DNA of 64,000 nt, from NCBI GenBank assembly GCA_023394965.1, contig JAEWZX010000037.1, forward strand, positions 23,456 through 87,455. The letters are read 5' to 3'. Below, piece by piece: positions 15,943 through 25,034 of this stretch (positions within the stretch are counted from its first letter, which is position 1; the number at the start of each line of letters is the position of its first letter). This DNA is from Pseudomonadota bacterium (GTDB lineage: Bacteria; Pseudomonadota; Alphaproteobacteria; Sphingomonadales; Sphingomonadaceae). Under the pieces are notes generated by a model. It searched no databases, was not told the origin of the DNA, and saw nothing but the letters and a program-made list of their open reading frames with translations. Made by a program: the position numbers and the translations under genes.

Positions 15943-18486
15943 ATGAAATTCAAGTATCTCGTGGCCGCGTCGGTGGTCAGCACCGCCACTGCGATGGTAG
16001 CCGTCCCTGCCGCTGCGCAGTCGACCGGCTCGCGCAATTTCGAAAACGACGTCATCATCGTTTCCGGTGCTCGCAACACCGACGTTGGCGGTGTCGATAT
16101 ACCCGATACGCCGAAGGCAAAGCAGGTAATCACTGAAGAGCTGATCCGTGCCCAGCGCCCCGGTCAAACAGTCAATGACATCGTGAATCTAGTTCCCGGT
16201 GTGAATTTCCAGAACAACGATCCTTGGGGTTCGGGCGGTGGTTCTTTTACTATTCGCGGCTTCAGTTCTGATCGCATCTCGCAGACAATCGATGGTGTGC
16301 CGTTGAACGATTCGGGTGGTTACGCAATTTACACGAACCAGCAGCAGGACCCCGAAACGCTATCTTCGGTCAACGTAAACCTTGGCTCGACCGACGTTGA
16401 TAGTCCGACCGCATCTGCTTCCGGTGGAACAATCAATCTTCGCACACGTGAGCCGAGTAGTGAAGCTGGCATCACCGCCACAATGACTTTTGGAGACGTC
16501 TTTGCCAAGGGCAATGGCACAACCGACCGCGATCGGGTCTACATGCGCGGCTTTGCCATGATTGATACGGGCGACTTGACGGGCTTAGGTACAAAGGCTT
16601 TTGCTTCCGCAAGTTTTACACGATATAATAATCCGTTTAATAATTACGGCACAAACGAAAAGCAGCAGTATAACGCACGTATCTGGCAGGATATCGGCAG
16701 CAATGGGGATTTCATTGCGGTCGCGGGCCACTACAATCAGAATCGTAACAACTTCTTCGGCTCGTTTCGTTTGCCTGATTTTCCGAAAACTCGGGGTGAT
16801 CGCTTTTATTCGATTAATTGGCCTTGCACCGTCGATCAGGCCGAGGCCGGCGTAATCGACACAACGAACAGCTGTGGTACTGAGTTTGATCGGCGGTATA
16901 ATCCGTCTAACACTGGCAACATTCGCGGGACGTCCAGTTTCACAGTTTCTGATGGTCTGACACTGACGGTCGAGCCGAGCTATCAATATGTCAAAGCAAA
17001 TGGCGGCGGTACTGTTCGTGCCAACGAAGCATCAAACGGCGCTTTTCTCGGACTATTCGATCGCGATTATTACTTTGGTCGCGACCTAAATGGTGATGGT
17101 GATATACTTGACCAGGTCACTTTGATCGCGCCCAGCCAGACTCGCACTCATCGTTTCGCAGTAATTTCGAACATCGCGTATGAAATTAATGAAGATCACA
17201 GTGTTCGTCTGGCTTATACTTGGGAGCGAGCTAATCACCGCCAGACTGGCCAATTGGGCTTTGTAGACAATATTGGCGAACCGCTTGACGTTTTCCCTGT
17301 AAACGACCCAGTGTTAGACGCAAACGGTAACGTTGTTCAGAAGCGCGACCGTCAATCTTATGCCATCCTCAATCAGATTTCTGGCCAGTACCTTGGACAC
17401 TTCGGTAACCTGACCGTGGATGTTGGCCTTCGTGCGCCATTTTTCAAACGCGAATTGGATCAGCGTTGCTTCACAATTGATGGCTCGGGTAACCTTGCAT
17501 GCGTATCGTCAGGCGATGAGGCCGCTTTTGCAGCGGCAAATCCGACGTATGCGATGCCTCAAGAGCGGACGTATAAGTACGATAAATTGCTTCCAAACAT
17601 TGGTATTATTTACGACTTCGGTGCAGCGTCGCTGTTTGCAAATTATTCCAAGGGCCTACAAGTTCCGGGTACCGACAACCTGTATCAATCGATTTTCTAC
17701 CCGAGCACACTGGCAAGCGTGCAGCCGGTTCCAGAAACGACTGATACCTTCGACCTCGGCACTCGCTATAAGACCGGCGATGTGACGCTGCAACTGACCG
17801 GGTGGTACACTCGTTATAGCAACCGTCTTGCCTCTGCTTACGATCCTGAAACTGAACGCACTCAGTATCGCAACCTTGGCCGCGTCGACAAATATGGTCT
17901 TGACGGGTCGATTTCGTGGCAGCCGATGGAAGGGCTGGCCTTCTATGTTTTTGGTTCGTTGCTCAAGTCCGACATCAAGGACGATGTGCTTGGTGGTACG
18001 TGCGCGATCCGTTCGGGAGTCGTCCAGAACCAGATCTACGGCTGCACTGCAGGCAACGTGGGCTCAGAATATTACCTGCCAACTGGCGGGAAGCGTGAGT
18101 CTGGTTCTCCCACGCACTCCTTTGGTGCCCGTGTCCAATATAGCACAGGCGCGTTCGAATTCGGTATGCAAGCGAAGCGTACGGGCAAGCGCTATATAAA
18201 TGACGAGAACCGGCCGATCTTTGCTTCCGCAGCGGCCCCCGCGAACGACGAAAACATTCGCTACGCCGCGACCGTAGACGGCTACACGCTGATCGACCTA
18301 GATGCTCGCTGGAACATTGGTGAGACGCCATGGGGAAATCAGGCTGCGATTCAGCTGAATATCAGTAACCTGCTAGACACCCTCTACGTCGGTGGCTTTG
18401 GCGGCAGCTCTAACGCTGTTAACTCACCGTTTGTGCAGATCGGTGCACCGCGAGCGGCCAGTCTGTCGTTCGTTTTAGGATATTGA
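15943..18486 (+). CDS. TonB-dependent outer-membrane receptor
   Basis: 847 residues. A signal peptide (MKFKYLVAASVVSTATA..., cleavage after AAA-Q near residue 26) precedes a plug domain with DTPKAKQVITEELI, VNDIVNLVPGVNF, SFTIRGFSSDRISQTIDGVP and GGTINLRTREP. The rest is a beta-barrel with aromatic strands, ending in SLSFVLGY. The ligand is unknown. Asp/Asn-rich extracellular loops and several Cys residues (for example near PWPCTVDQAE-like positions around 300 and GGTCAIRSG) are visible. The start is placed at the Met opening the signal peptide, with GAAGGGG upstream. Stretches around 16.6-17.3 kb are clearly AT-richer than the flanking genes. A terminator follows. Confidence 0.93.
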   Translation: MKFKYLVAASVVSTATAMVAVPAAAQSTGSRNFENDVIIVSGARNTDVGGVDIPDTPKAKQVITEELIRAQRPGQTVNDIVNLVPGVNFQNNDPWGSGGGSFTIRGFSSDRISQTIDGVPLNDSGGYAIYTNQQQDPETLSSVNVNLGSTDVDSPTASASGGTINLRTREPSSEAGITATMTFGDVFAKGNGTTDRDRVYMRGFAMIDTGDLTGLGTKAFASASFTRYNNPFNNYGTNEKQQYNARIWQDIGSNGDFIAVAGHYNQNRNNFFGSFRLPDFPKTRGDRFYSINWPCTVDQAEAGVIDTTNSCGTEFDRRYNPSNTGNIRGTSSFTVSDGLTLTVEPSYQYVKANGGGTVRANEASNGAFLGLFDRDYYFGRDLNGDGDILDQVTLIAPSQTRTHRFAVISNIAYEINEDHSVRLAYTWERANHRQTGQLGFVDNIGEPLDVFPVNDPVLDANGNVVQKRDRQSYAILNQISGQYLGHFGNLTVDVGLRAPFFKRELDQRCFTIDGSGNLACVSSGDEAAFAAANPTYAMPQERTYKYDKLLPNIGIIYDFGAASLFANYSKGLQVPGTDNLYQSIFYPSTLASVQPVPETTDTFDLGTRYKTGDVTLQLTGWYTRYSNRLASAYDPETERTQYRNLGRVDKYGLDGSISWQPMEGLAFYVFGSLLKSDIKDDVLGGTCAIRSGVVQNQIYGCTAGNVGSEYYLPTGGKRESGSPTHSFGARVQYSTGAFEFGMQAKRTGKRYINDENRPIFASAAAPANDENIRYAATVDGYTLIDLDARWNIGETPWGNQAAIQLNISNLLDTLYVGGFGGSSNAVNSPFVQIGAPRAASLSFVLGY

Positions 18487-18523
18487 GCAAGCGGGATTTT
18501 AATAATTTCCGTATCTGAATAAT

Positions 18524-18556
18524 CGGCGGTCCTCCTGACGGAGGGCCGCCCTTTTT
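18524..18556 (+). terminator. Intrinsic terminator after the TonB receptor
   Basis: The stem ggcggtcctcc (18525-18535) pairs with ggagggccgcc (18540-18550) through 11 bp including one G-U pair. The loop has 4 bases and a run of five T follows. Confidence 0.88.
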
Positions 18557-18613
18557 GTTTGTGCGGTTCTGAGGTGAATGGAACAGCGGCCGAGGTTGTG
18601 CCGTTATGCCACA

Positions 18614-19336
18614 ATGGACGAGCAGAGCATTCGATATGCGCAAACCCGCAAGCGGCTGAACCCGTGGGTGATCCTGCTGATCGTTCTGATCCATCTCGCC
18701 ATCTTCTATATCCTCGCCCATAGCCTGGCCCCTTCAGTTGTTGCGCAGGCTCAGCGCAGTGTTGTTTCTGCCTTCAGCGTTACCGTCACTGCCCCCGAAC
18801 CGGAGCCGGAAGCCGAAGAGCCCGAACCCGAGGGTGCGCAGGGGGATCCTGGACGCGAGGCAGTGCCCAAGCCGGTGACCGCACCGGAACCGCCCATTCG
18901 CAAACCGGAGGCGTCGCCAGCCCCACGGGCGTCGTCGACAGGCACCGCCGACACTTCGGGGGCTGCCGAAGAGGGGACGGGAACCGGCCGGGCTGGACAA
19001 GGGGATGGCACCGGGAGCGGCGATGGCGGCAGCGGCCAAGGTGGGGGCGCGGCAACGAAGCCCGTGCTGACCCGATCGATCACCGACGCAAGCGCTTTCC
19101 CTGTTCCGCCCGGCGGGCGCCAAGCCCGGATCGGTCAATCGGTCATCGTCCGCCTGACCGTTTCGGCAGAGGGCCGTGCGACGCGATGCAGCATCTATCG
19201 GCCGAGCCCATTTCCCGAAACGGACGCGACGGTATGCCGACTGGCGCTGGACCAGCTACGCTTCGAGCCGGCAAGGGACGCGAATGGAAATCCGGTCACT
19301 GCGACGTTCTTTTACCAGCAGCGCTTCTTCAATTAG
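18614..19336 (+). CDS. TonB-family energy-transducer-like protein
   Basis: 240 residues with classical TonB layout. A short basic cytosolic start is followed by one membrane helix (WVILLIVLIHLAIFYILAHSL, about 18-38). A long Pro/Glu then Gly-rich periplasmic spacer spans about 60-150. The C-terminal domain reads ASAFPVPPGGRQARIGQSVIVRLTVSAEGRATRCSIYRPSPFPETDATVCRLALDQLRFEPA. It would couple proton-motive force to receptors such as the one upstream. No ExbB/ExbD genes are nearby. The start is uncertain: ATG 18578 (36 bases earlier, GAGGTGA close by) is the alternative. It overlaps the convergent bphP by 8 bases. Confidence 0.82.
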   Translation: MDEQSIRYAQTRKRLNPWVILLIVLIHLAIFYILAHSLAPSVVAQAQRSVVSAFSVTVTAPEPEPEAEEPEPEGAQGDPGREAVPKPVTAPEPPIRKPEASPAPRASSTGTADTSGAAEEGTGTGRAGQGDGTGSGDGGSGQGGGAATKPVLTRSITDASAFPVPPGGRQARIGQSVIVRLTVSAEGRATRCSIYRPSPFPETDATVCRLALDQLRFEPARDANGNPVTATFFYQQRFFN

Positions 19337-21899
19337 ATTCGCTGCTGTCGCCCTGAATATTATCCAAGCTTCCGACGATTTCGATCAGCTCGTCCTTGCC
19401 GTATGGCTTGGTCAGAAGGCCTGAGGCGCCGAGTTCTTCCAGGCGATCCTGCATCTCGCCGTAACCTGTGGCGAGCCAGAAGGGGATACCCAGTTCCTTC
19501 AGCTTCCTTGCCACCGGCTCGCTGTTTTCCTGCCCGAGATTGTAGTCGAGAATAGCCAGGCCGGGCTTGCTCTTTGCCAAGGCGTCGAGAGAGCCAGCAA
19601 CGGAGCTTTCGATACGAACGTTTTTGATCCCGAGATCCTTCAGGCAATCTTCGGCATCCAGGGCGATAATCATACTGTCTTCGACCAGAAGCACGCTTTC
19701 CGGAAGATTTTCCAAGCCCATGTCTTTCCTCTGTGTTGCCGAGCCCGAGCTACTGTTTTCACGTGCGCGCCACTCAACAAAGCGCGCGGGAATGCAAAAG
19801 TGTGCTTCCACCCCTTCCAGCCGATAATCGATGTTGGCTGTGCCGTTCAGCTCATAGGGGATTGAGCGTTCGATAATGGTGCTTCCGAAGCCCCGCCGCT
19901 TGGGGGGCTTGACTGGAGGGCCGCTGCTTTCGCGCCAGTGGGCGCAGAAATTGTCTTCCGCATCGCGGCTCACAACAACTTCCAGCTGACCGGATTGATC
20001 GCTGAGCGACCCGTATTTCGCCGAATTGGTCATCATTTCATGAATGACGAGAGCCATAACCGTGTAGGCTTCCGGTGCGATCATCGCCTCGGGCCCCTGA
20101 AGGTCCAGCCGGTCTTTCTTGCCTGTCAGATAGGCGTTGGCTTCGGTTTCGATAAGTTCCGAGAACGGGGCGTGAGACCAGTTGCCCTTGGTGATATTAT
20201 CATGCGCAGAAGCCAGCGAACTGATGCGGCCGCCGACGATTTCGACGAAGGTATCGATATCCGGCGCATCGTGTTTCGACTGGTTGATCAATCCGCGGAT
20301 AAGGTTGAGAATGTTGCGAACACGGTGGTTCAGTTCCGCGATGAGCAGTTCCTGCTGCTGCTGTGCCTTGGCACGTTCGGCCACGGCTTCATCGGTAAGG
20401 CGCAAAATTATCTCCAGCAGAGTGACGCGTAGTCCCTCGGCGATATCGAGCTCCGCTTCGGTCCATTTCTCTGCCCGCCCCTCGACTGTTTCCTGCCACG
20501 CTTCGAAACTTTTGCGCGGTGTCAGGCGATTGCCATTTGGTCCGGTCTCCACCGGCTTTTCGGGATTCCCGGCCCAGGTGACCGTCTGCGTCAAGGGTTT
20601 GCGCCACAATATCAGATAGTCGCGCGGTGTACGCGAGACCGGGATGACCAGGGCACCTGCAGCGCGATTGGCGAACCTGGCGGCGCGCGGCATTCTGGCC
20701 GCGATTTCGTCGCTGGCCAGCAGGCGGCTTGTGGCAGCACCGTTGAGGCTGGGGACTATGGCACGGAATTCCTCTTCATTCGGCGCCGATCCGCGCGAAT
20801 CGTATATATCTTCCACGAAAATGCTGACGCCATCGTGCGGAATAACCTGCTGGATCACTGGCTCGATCATCGGCAGGCTCGAGGATAGCGGAGTGCCCGC
20901 TGCCACGTCCCGCATCAGCCGGGTATGCAAAGTGCGCCCGAGTTCGCGGCGGTCCGCGGCCTGACGCGACAGGGTGCGATCCAGGACCAGCGAGAACAGT
21001 TCGGAGAACAGTTCCGCCGCTGTGCGCTGGGTGTATGGCAGCAGCTTCGGGCCATAATGATGGCAGGCGAAGAGGCCCCAGAGCTTGCCGCCGACGATGA
21101 TCGAGATCGAGAGCGATGCGCCCACGCCCATATTGTGAAGATATTCGATATGGATGGGCGACACTGCGCGCAGCGTGCTCATGCTGAGATCGAGCGGCTC
21201 GCCTTCGAGCGAAACACTCGGCTCGATCGCTACCGGTTCGGCCTCGACATCTGCGATGATACGGAACCGATTGCGTACATAGAGAGCACGGGCCTGGTTC
21301 GGAATGTCCGACTTCGGGTACCGCAGGCCGTGAAATTTTTCGAGATCTTCGCGGGCCGCTTCGGCGATGACTTCTCCGGACAGGTCGTCGCGGAAACGGT
21401 AAACCATCACTCGGTCTATCTGAAGCGTGTGGCGTAATTGTCGCGCCGCCTCTGCGGTCAGAGATTCCAGGTCGGTGTGCTTTTCCAACCGGCTCATGAT
21501 GGGGCGCAGGATGGCGAGCTGGCGGCTAAGATCCCCCGCAGCGTGCGGTTCGATTTCGATTATCGTGTTGGCATCCGACGAATGCAGCGCACAATCGAAC
21601 AGATCTTCGGTGCCGAACAGGGAAACACCGAACAGCCGTTCCACCTGATCGGGAATGGCGAGTGTGACGGCGGCGCTGCGCAGCATATCCATCGCGCCAG
21701 GGGTAACCAGGCTCGACAGGCGGGCGCCAATATCGATTGTGCGACCGCTGCCCAGAATGGCTTCCAGATTGGTCGAGCGATGGGCAACGAACCAGTCCGA
21801 ATTGACTGCGATCAGGGCCCCGAAATCCTGGATGGAGCCTAGCTGATGAATGGGTTCGCGATCGCAATTGGACAGCGTGACGGTGGAGGAGTCCATCAT
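19329..21899 (-). CDS. bphP: Bacteriophytochrome HWE histidine kinase with fused receiver domain
   Basis: 856-residue red/far-red photoreceptor kinase. In order: PAS with the biliverdin-binding Cys12 (NCDREPIHQLGSIQDFG); GAF with YPKSDIPNQARALY (canonical DIP motif); PHY with the tongue motif PRKSFEAWQETV (PRxSF); an HWE kinase domain with ELNHRVRNILNLIRG (phospho-His), HEMMTNSAKYGSL (N box) and HWRESSGPP (W-x-E); and a C-terminal receiver (LLVEDSMIIALD, phospho-acceptor in AILDYNLG, Lys in LLTKPYG). It is translated from an ATG overlapping the stop of the heme oxygenase gene, which makes its chromophore. The fused receiver suggests intramolecular or single-domain signalling. The output is unknown. 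HWE kinases often feed PhyR, whose gene lies 16 kb away. Confidence 0.95.
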   Translation of the reverse strand: MMDSSTVTLSNCDREPIHQLGSIQDFGALIAVNSDWFVAHRSTNLEAILGSGRTIDIGARLSSLVTPGAMDMLRSAAVTLAIPDQVERLFGVSLFGTEDLFDCALHSSDANTIIEIEPHAAGDLSRQLAILRPIMSRLEKHTDLESLTAEAARQLRHTLQIDRVMVYRFRDDLSGEVIAEAAREDLEKFHGLRYPKSDIPNQARALYVRNRFRIIADVEAEPVAIEPSVSLEGEPLDLSMSTLRAVSPIHIEYLHNMGVGASLSISIIVGGKLWGLFACHHYGPKLLPYTQRTAAELFSELFSLVLDRTLSRQAADRRELGRTLHTRLMRDVAAGTPLSSSLPMIEPVIQQVIPHDGVSIFVEDIYDSRGSAPNEEEFRAIVPSLNGAATSRLLASDEIAARMPRAARFANRAAGALVIPVSRTPRDYLILWRKPLTQTVTWAGNPEKPVETGPNGNRLTPRKSFEAWQETVEGRAEKWTEAELDIAEGLRVTLLEIILRLTDEAVAERAKAQQQQELLIAELNHRVRNILNLIRGLINQSKHDAPDIDTFVEIVGGRISSLASAHDNITKGNWSHAPFSELIETEANAYLTGKKDRLDLQGPEAMIAPEAYTVMALVIHEMMTNSAKYGSLSDQSGQLEVVVSRDAEDNFCAHWRESSGPPVKPPKRRGFGSTIIERSIPYELNGTANIDYRLEGVEAHFCIPARFVEWRARENSSSGSATQRKDMGLENLPESVLLVEDSMIIALDAEDCLKDLGIKNVRIESSVAGSLDALAKSKPGLAILDYNLGQENSEPVARKLKELGIPFWLATGYGEMQDRLEELGASGLLTKPYGKDELIEIVGSLDNIQGDSSESN

Positions 21900-22456
21900 G
21901 CCGCCTCGAGCGCCAGACTGTCGGTGGCCGCGCGCAGAAAATGCGAAAACGTGGCCTGTGCCGCTGCCAGCACGGGTGTGTCATCCGGTAAATTGTGCAC
22001 TCGTTCCAGAGAGGGGCGGAGATTTTGCCAGAACCGGACCAGCCGGGGGTCCGAAAGAAATGCCGTCGGCAGGTTGGTGTCTACCTTTTTCAGTCGTACA
22101 AGAAGAGCGCGGTTGCCAAGGGAAGATCCTGCCAGAACCCAGGACGCCCCGAGTGGATCGGCACCGGCAGGCGGATCGAATACGAGTAATTCATTGCGTG
22201 GGCTGCGGCCCATATTCGTCAGATCCAGCTCTATCAGGTGGGTCTGGTTTGGAGGGCTGATTTCGGGAGCGATGGTGTTGAGCCAGGTTTCAATACCGAT
22301 GCGCGCCCGCAGCTGAATTTCGAGAAATTCAGCATAGGTGGCTTCATTATCGGTGACGAGCTTTCCCAGCACCCGATCAAGATGATCGTGGTTCTGTGCC
22401 GTAGCTTCTTTCAGATAATCCCTAGTGGTGCGACCCACTGCCTTTGATACCGGCAT
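21896..22456 (-). CDS. bphO: Biliverdin-producing heme oxygenase coupled to bphP
   Basis: 186 residues. Opens heme to biliverdin, the chromophore of the adjacent bacteriophytochrome. The proximal heme ligand is probably His23 in YLKEATAQNHDHLD. The distal-helix glycine region reads GASWVLAGSSLGNRALL. The start MPVSKAV is chosen over an upstream Met (22546), whose extension is basic and non-homologous. The stop codon overlaps the bphP start as ATGA, so the two products are almost certainly made together. Confidence 0.9.
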   Translation of the reverse strand: MPVSKAVGRTTRDYLKEATAQNHDHLDRVLGKLVTDNEATYAEFLEIQLRARIGIETWLNTIAPEISPPNQTHLIELDLTNMGRSPRNELLVFDPPAGADPLGASWVLAGSSLGNRALLVRLKKVDTNLPTAFLSDPRLVRFWQNLRPSLERVHNLPDDTPVLAAAQATFSHFLRAATDSLALEAA

Positions 22457-22606
22457 TCGCTCGGCCTCGCTTTCCCTTCCACTACGCCCAAGGAAGTAAA
22501 TGCGATAAACAGCCGGCGGCCGGATACATGCTCTTCCTCGACGCAAAGCGTATAGCGTCGCAAATGGTTCCTACAAAAGGGAATTATCTGGAATTGCGCT
22601 TGCCGA

Positions 22607-22909
22607 CTACTTCGGCGCAATCAGTTTCTGGCCCTGCTGGCGGATGGCGCTGGCAACCATGGGTTCGACGAAAGACAGCGCCGGTGGCAGATTAACCTCG
22701 AAAACGACCTGGTCTTCTTCAATCAGCACGCAGCCATCGATGCTCTGGCCCATGGCCTTGACCGACAGGTCCATGCGATCTTCATTCGGCCAGGATGTGG
22801 TGACATCCGCCATGCCGCCCGGAACGAACCGCGCGATTTCGTGACTGCGCGACTGGAGACGGCGGCGCACTTCTTCCTTGCCGATGGTGTGGGAAATAGG
22901 AACGCGCAT
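22607..22909 (-). CDS. Polyhydroxyalkanoic acid system (PHA_gran_rgn) family protein
   Basis: 100 residues resembling the small PHA granule-regulon family (TIGR02610-type). The opening VPISHTIGKEEVRRRLQSRSHEI and the central MDLSVKAMGQSIDGCVLIEEDQVVFEVNLPPALSFV, followed by a helix ending in AIRQQGQKLI, give the family pattern. Its exact function is not established. Its ATG overlaps the stop of the preceding XpaC-like gene (ATGA), so it belongs to the telA operon. No phaC or phasin gene is in the window. Confidence 0.78.
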   Translation of the reverse strand: MRVPISHTIGKEEVRRRLQSRSHEIARFVPGGMADVTTSWPNEDRMDLSVKAMGQSIDGCVLIEEDQVVFEVNLPPALSFVEPMVASAIRQQGQKLIAPK

Positions 22910-23667
22910 CAGCTCTTGTCCTCCAGCTGCGGGCTAGTCTGCGCACCTTCGCCGAATTTATAATCGAGATAGCGGTGCTTGATGGCGAGATCGTCAAGAG
23001 ATCCTTCGGCAAGCTGCCGGGTTATCGAATCAATTTCGCCGCTTATTTTGCCGAGGCTGTCCGTCAATTGCTCCTCTGGCGTAGAGCCCGCACGCTGTTC
23101 CTTACGCAGATGCGCGGGGATGCGACGATAGCTGTCGATCATTTCTGGCAGCTGTTCGCCAACCAGACTGCGTACTTCGCGGGCCTTGGGATGGTTCTGA
23201 TCCAGCCCATCGAGCTGGAGGCCAAGTGCGTCGAGCTGAATCCCCATATCATCGACGATGCGGGCAGCAGGTGGTGGCAGGGCAGGGCGCTGCGCTTCCA
23301 GCCACAGTTCGGTGCGGCCGACCATCTGCTGAACATTGCCCTTGTTGATGTCGGCGCGCCTGGGCGTTTTGATCTTCGGGTAATTCGAAAACACAGCGAC
23401 TGCCACGACCGTGGCGACAATGACGGCCATGACGCCCCAGAAACCGATCCCACTCAAGATGGCGCCCGCCACACCGGCCGCCAGCCAGATTGCAAACACC
23501 GCGATTACGATGTTGCGGATTTTTTTCATCAGGTGGCTGCGTTTGACCTTCGCCGACCCTTGGCCGATCGATTGCGCGCGCCGATGGCGCCCACCATCGC
23601 GGTTGTCCCGAACAAGCGCCTTGCCCTCTGACAGGATGCGGTCGCTATCGCGGGTGAGGTCGTTCAC
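22909..23667 (-). CDS. XpaC-like membrane-anchored protein of the telA operon
   Basis: 252 residues, not firmly recognised. After a basic N-terminus two hydrophobic helices (IVIAVFAIWLAAGVAGAIL and FWGVMAVIVATVVAVAVF, about 50-92) anchor a charged helical domain (QQMVGRTELWLEAQRPALP... ending LDDLAIKHRYLDYKFGEG). Position next to telA and this layout match the 5-bromo-4-chloroindolyl phosphate hydrolysis (XpaC) family usually paired with TelA. The start is a GTG at 23667 with GAGGGG upstream; a shorter ATG start at 23529 directly before the helices is possible. It is translationally coupled to the downstream gene. Confidence 0.7.
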   Translation of the reverse strand: MNDLTRDSDRILSEGKALVRDNRDGGRHRRAQSIGQGSAKVKRSHLMKKIRNIVIAVFAIWLAAGVAGAILSGIGFWGVMAVIVATVVAVAVFSNYPKIKTPRRADINKGNVQQMVGRTELWLEAQRPALPPPAARIVDDMGIQLDALGLQLDGLDQNHPKAREVRSLVGEQLPEMIDSYRRIPAHLRKEQRAGSTPEEQLTDSLGKISGEIDSITRQLAEGSLDDLAIKHRYLDYKFGEGAQTSPQLEDKS

Positions 23668-23680
23668 GCGGCCTGGCCCC

Positions 23681-24895
23681 TCAACCTTCGATGCTCAGCA
23701 GGCCGCTTTCGGCAACCTGCTTCTGCGCCTGGGCCTGACCCTCTGCGCGTGCGATGTAGCCTTTCGACTTTTCGACTTCGTCGGTAAGGAGGGTAACGGT
23801 CTGCTTCATGCTGTCGAGCGCGCGCAGCTTGAAGCTGTCGACCTCGTCCATCGTGTCGTAGATGTTCTGGAACGCGCGCTGCAGTGTTTCCAGCGGGATG
23901 GTGCTGGCGGCGGCCTGCTCGTGGATCTTGCCGGTCTGGTCGCGCAGCATGGTGCTGGTGGAATCGATGATCCCGGCCGTCGTTTCATTGAGCGCTGTGA
24001 TCTGGCCCAGCACCAGGCGCTGGTTGGTCATCGCCTCGGCCACGGTCACCGCCGTGCGCAGCGCGCCCACGGTGGTGGTACTGGCGCGGTCGACGCCTTT
24101 CACCAGTTCCACATTGTTCTTTTTCACCAGATCGAGCGCGAGATAGCCCTGAACGCTGACAGCCATCTGGGTCAGCAGGTCCTGCGTGCGCTGGCGCACG
24201 TAAAACAGTGCGGTTTCACGGACGGCTTTGGCCTTGGCGGGATCGGTCGCGTCGAGTTCCGCGGCCTTTTCTTCCAGCTTGCTGTCCAGCGTGTTGGAGA
24301 TATGGATCATCTGTTCCAGATTGCCCATCGCCTCCCACAGTTTCTGCCGCTCCACATCGATGGCGGCGTTGTCCATGATCAACTCGTCCTTGCCGCTGGC
24401 GAGGTTGTTGAGGATCGACTGAATGTGTGACTGCGCGCTCTGGTAGCTGCGGAAGTAATTGGTCAGCTTGTTGCCGAAGGGGATGATGCCCAGGATCTTG
24501 CGTGTGCCCGACAGCTTGCCGCGTTTACCGGGGTCGAGATCTTCAACCACGCGGCGCAGCTCTGCCAGATTGGCGCCGACACCTTCGTCCTTGTCCATCG
24601 CCCGCACGGGCCGATCCAGGAAACGGTTCGACATGCCTGCTGCCGCCATGATTTCCTTGCGGCCCATATTGGTGAGCTGGTCGACCTTCTTGCCGAATTC
24701 GGGCGAATTCGCATCCTGCGCGATGAGGTCTTCGACGAAACCGTCGACCTTGGTTTCGAGTTTGCTTTTCACATCGTCCGAAACCGGCACCAGCCCGGCA
24801 GCCTTTTCGGGCTTCACTTCCGGCACGGGATCGGGCGGCGTCAGGTCGAAAGCGGGTTCGGTGGCAGTCGCAGTCTGCGTTTTCGTATCGCTCAT
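23681..24895 (-). CDS. telA: TelA / toxic anion resistance family protein
   Basis: 404 residues, soluble, almost entirely helical. Matches the TelA/KlaA family: the block LDRPVRAMDKDEGVGANLAELRRVVEDLDP, the IIPFGNKLTNYFRSYQSAQSHIQ segment, the QKLWEAMGNLEQM helix and AVSVQGYLALDLVKKNNVELVKGVDRASTTTV are typical. The family is associated with tellurite and other anion or antimicrobial tolerance, but the mechanism is unknown. It heads a three-gene operon with the XpaC-like and PHA_gran_rgn genes, separated from the former by 13 bases. Confidence 0.9.
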   Translation of the reverse strand: MSDTKTQTATATEPAFDLTPPDPVPEVKPEKAAGLVPVSDDVKSKLETKVDGFVEDLIAQDANSPEFGKKVDQLTNMGRKEIMAAAGMSNRFLDRPVRAMDKDEGVGANLAELRRVVEDLDPGKRGKLSGTRKILGIIPFGNKLTNYFRSYQSAQSHIQSILNNLASGKDELIMDNAAIDVERQKLWEAMGNLEQMIHISNTLDSKLEEKAAELDATDPAKAKAVRETALFYVRQRTQDLLTQMAVSVQGYLALDLVKKNNVELVKGVDRASTTTVGALRTAVTVAEAMTNQRLVLGQITALNETTAGIIDSTSTMLRDQTGKIHEQAAASTIPLETLQRAFQNIYDTMDEVDSFKLRALDSMKQTVTLLTDEVEKSKGYIARAEGQAQAQKQVAESGLLSIEG

Positions 24896-25034
24896 GGGCG
24901 CAGGTCTCTCCAGGCGGCTATGATCCTGTATTAGGGTGGCAATACACGATCTTCAAGCACGCAGTCACGTAATGCTGCGATAGTGCCGCGTGGGACCAGG
25001 CAAGCGCAAGGCAATTCTTGCGGCAGGGAAGCCC

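Noticed and set aside
18580..18605. GGAAC-N17-CGTT resembling an EcfG promoter before the TonB-like gene
   Set aside because: Spacing is 17, it would place the transcript start almost at the ATG, and about one chance match is expected in a window of this size.
22539..22560. CGACGC...GCGTCG inverted repeat upstream of bphO
   Set aside because: Only 6-bp arms in GC-rich DNA; expected by chance.
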